64,000 bases of DNA from Lachnoanaerobaculum sanguinis (GTDB lineage: Bacteria; Bacillota; Clostridia; Lachnospirales; Lachnospiraceae), in the NCBI RefSeq assembly GCF_033242365.1, contig NZ_BTHK01000013.1:1-64000 (forward strand), written 5' to 3'. Position 1 is the first letter of the stretch; each line of letters begins with the position of its first letter. The notes beneath the pieces were generated by a model. That model worked only from the letters and a program-made list of their open reading frames with translations, had not been told where the DNA came from and searched no databases. The position numbers were made by a program, and so were the translations under genes. Of this stretch, positions 62,461 through 64,000 are shown piece after piece.

Positions 62461-62877
62461 TTATTTCTCCTCTACATCTTCAAAATCTTCTTTGTCCGAC
62501 TCCATTTCATCTATATACTGTTCCAATGGAGACTTTTCTTTGTCATAGAGGTCGGCAAGAATTCTCTTGCACTGTGCCGCCAGTTTTATTGTTTCAATGC
62601 TTGAGTCAATTGCAGAGTTGTAAAGTGAACTTATTACGTTCAGTGCATTTTCATCCTCAATTGGCAAAATCTTGAGAAAGTCATCCATATCATTCTTAAT
62701 GCTTTTAAAGGCCTTTTGAGCTGTAATATAGTATTCTGCAGATATTCCATATCCTTCATGTCTATTCCTGACCTCTGATAAGAATACATTTTCATCCTTT
62801 ATTTGATTGAGGGTTCTGTCCGCCACTTCCTGCATGTTTTCTTTTAAGCTTTCTTTCCATTCGAAGTAATTATCCAT
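62461..62877 (-). CDS. Hypothetical phage early protein
   Basis: A 138-residue acidic, helical protein (MDNYFEWKESLKENMQEVAD ...) ending DKEDFEDVEEK. It lies between the Gp157-like and Sak4-like genes and touches both. No family is recognised; a recombination accessory role is possible. Confidence 0.65.
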   Translation of the reverse strand: MDNYFEWKESLKENMQEVADRTLNQIKDENVFLSEVRNRHEGYGISAEYYITAQKAFKSIKNDMDDFLKILPIEDENALNVISSLYNSAIDSSIETIKLAAQCKRILADLYDKEKSPLEQYIDEMESDKEDFEDVEEK

Positions 62878-63356
62878 TATTCTTTCTCCTTTGCATTTTT
62901 TGCTCTATTTAATGCTTTTGTATTTGCTTTTCGTCTTGAAATTTTCAGTTGAGAGTATACACTTAAGCACTCAGCAAGTCCCTCTGTAAGCTCTCCTGTT
63001 TCCTCTACAAGATTATTCATTGCCGAATTAAGTGTTCTTGAATCAACCCTTTCAACAATCAGATCTCCGAATCCTTCTTCACGAAGAACTTCAAAAAAGT
63101 CCAAACCTTTTTCCATAAGCTTATCTTCTCCGATTTTTGAATAAATAGTCTTTTCCTGCAGGCTATATTTGAAACCGTCTACTGTAGTATCAGGCTTTTC
63201 TTCATCTACCATCTGCTGTGCAATTTCTTGCTCAAGTTCATCAAGTTTCTTGTTATTTCCCTTTGTCTGTTCTGCCAGTTCATCTTTCTTATCAAGCAGC
63301 TCTTTGTACTCTCTTACCTTGTCATCAAGTGTCATTTTCTTCTTCCTTTCATCCAC
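62877..63356 (-). CDS. Coiled-coil phage protein, possibly Gp157-like
   Basis: A 159-residue protein: residues 15-55 form a coiled coil (KELLDKKDELAEQTKGNNKK), followed by VDGFKYSLQEKTIYSKIGED and a small domain. The layout resembles siphovirus Gp157 proteins found next to recombinases. The similarity is weak. Confidence 0.6.
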   Translation of the reverse strand: MDERKKKMTLDDKVREYKELLDKKDELAEQTKGNNKKLDELEQEIAQQMVDEEKPDTTVDGFKYSLQEKTIYSKIGEDKLMEKGLDFFEVLREEGFGDLIVERVDSRTLNSAMNNLVEETGELTEGLAECLSVYSQLKISRRKANTKALNRAKNAKEKE

Positions 63357-63825
63357 CCATTTTTGAAAATGGGCACTCCCATTGATAATCTTTATAGGTT
63401 ATAATCTCGTTCTTTATTATTTTCTTATCTACAATCTCTACCAATTGATTAAACTGTCCGCCGCACTCAAATCCTAGAATTTTAATATCAATGTTATATT
63501 TTTTTGCAATATCCTGAAGTTTCTCTGCATCTATTTCCCATGCAAATCTTGCCGGGAATGCTTCCACATGTATATCTGTTTCATCGCTTTCCAGATTTTC
63601 AAATTCAATCATAAAATTATCAATGAATGCTCTCCCTGCCTCTATAATTAAATATTTTCTCTTGCATGTAGACATTACATAGGTAGAGGATTTGCCACGA
63701 GTAAACTTTATTTTTTCCAAACTTTCAGCAAGTGGAGTCATTGGTTGTATACCTTCTTCCATAAATCTAATTATGTCATTCTTCTTTCCTCTTACCTTCA
63801 GTTCCCCTTCGCACCAATTCGGCAT
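63349..63825 (-). CDS. Phage protein starting MPNWCEGEL (DUF1281-like)
   Basis: A 158-residue protein. The start MPNWCEGELKVRGKKNDI is characteristic of a family of phage and plasmid proteins annotated only as hypothetical or DUF1281-like. WEIDAEKLQDIAKKYNIDIKIL and YKDYQWECPF follow. Function unknown. Confidence 0.7.
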   Translation of the reverse strand: MPNWCEGELKVRGKKNDIIRFMEEGIQPMTPLAESLEKIKFTRGKSSTYVMSTCKRKYLIIEAGRAFIDNFMIEFENLESDETDIHVEAFPARFAWEIDAEKLQDIAKKYNIDIKILGFECGGQFNQLVEIVDKKIIKNEIITYKDYQWECPFSKMGG

Positions 63826-63840
63826 TTTGAATCTCCTTAA

Positions 63841-64000
63841 TTAAAAATAATTTCTCCACTCATCCACTATGGTCTTTGCCAAGTCCTCTTTTTTTGCAAG
63901 TGCCTTCAGTATTGTTTCATCTACCGTTCCCTCTGTGATTAGATGAATGTATGTGCAGGTATTCTTCTGCCCAATACGGTGAATTCTTGCAAGGCTCTGT
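63841..64000 (-). CDS. SNF2-family helicase, C-terminal fragment
   Basis: The last 52 codons of a minus-strand gene that continues beyond the window. LARIHRIGQKNTCTYIHLIT contains the RxHRIGQ motif VI of SWI2/SNF2 ATPases, and GTVDETILKALAKKEDLAK is the usual end. Phage SNF2 helicases lie in early operons with recombination genes. Confidence 0.85.
   Translation of the reverse strand, partial: QSLARIHRIGQKNTCTYIHLITEGTVDETILKALAKKEDLAKTIVDEWRNYF

Larger units (their letters stand above)
29100..64000 (-). mobile_element. Myovirus-type prophage (left part; right end beyond the window)
   Basis: From about 30.3 kb to the window end nearly every gene is phage-derived, on one strand and in functional order: replication, late regulator, packaging, head, contractile tail, lysis. 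The tail is P2-like, the head lambda/Mu-like. The left boundary is uncertain; it lies between the IS30 gene and the small plus-strand genes at 29.1 kb or the holin at 30.3 kb. No integrase, excisionase or attachment repeat could be identified, so the integration module is probably to the right of 64 kb. Confidence 0.9.

Overview
The window reads as a chromosomal segment of a low-GC Gram-positive bacterium of the clostridial type, probably Lachnospiraceae. This is inferred from the A+T-rich sequence, strong GGAGG ribosome-binding sites, PolC-type polymerase, the pyrH-frr-uppS-cdsA-dxr-rseP-ispG-polC cluster, MreB and RecD2. Nearly all genes lie on the minus strand.

Left edge (1-3.2 kb): an accessory patch. 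It holds the tail of an unidentified plus-strand gene, a RelE/RHH toxin-antitoxin pair with a palindromic operator built into its promoter, and a four-gene operon (XRE regulator, ImmA/IrrE metallopeptidase, PIN-domain protein, NADAR protein of the type that accompanies DarT1 toxins, here without a visible DarT).

Core region (3.3-27.7 kb): reading in the direction of transcription, infC-rpmI-rplT behind an attenuator-type leader, then tRNA-Leu(CAG), a heterodimer-type ABC exporter pair, a zinc-ribbon membrane protein, and a plus-strand PaaI-type thioesterase. Next comes an AAA+ ATPase of the CbbX/SpoVK type with an RNA polymerase alpha-CTD-like domain fused in front of it, then mreB, recD2, comF and a lipoprotein, and finally the translation/isoprenoid/lipid cluster ending in polC. 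Several starts are non-AUG or differ from the longest ORF (infC AUU, rseP UUG, comF probably AUA).

An intact IS30-family transposase (27.9-28.9 kb) separates the infC promoter from a prophage. The prophage occupies about 29.1 kb to beyond 64 kb; neither its right end nor an integrase is in the window. Read right to left it carries: a SNF2-type helicase end, small early genes, a Sak4-like recombinase with SSB, a deoxyribosyltransferase-like protein and a primase/DUF927 helicase. A dense iteron-like array follows, then a VRR-NUC nuclease, a sigma-like late regulator, a self-contained moron encoding a membrane-anchored protein, and two adenine/cytosine-type DNA methylases (one fused to ParB). 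The head module is lambda/Mu-like: terminase, gpW, portal, S78 protease, major capsid. The tail and baseplate are P2-like and contractile: sheath, tube, E/E' chaperone with a -1 frameshift site, tape measure, X, D, V, U, W, J, I and fibres. Holin and a choline-binding-repeat endolysin end the late region. It is therefore a myovirus-type prophage with a chimeric head/tail plan. Its portal gene is split in two frames at a run of seven A residues, which may make it defective unless a -1 shift restores it.

The least explained sequences are the iteron array at 57.3-57.7 kb, the alpha-CTD/AAA+ fusion with its attenuator-like leader, the orphan NADAR operon, and the 0.4 kb non-coding stretch at 29.6-30.0 kb.
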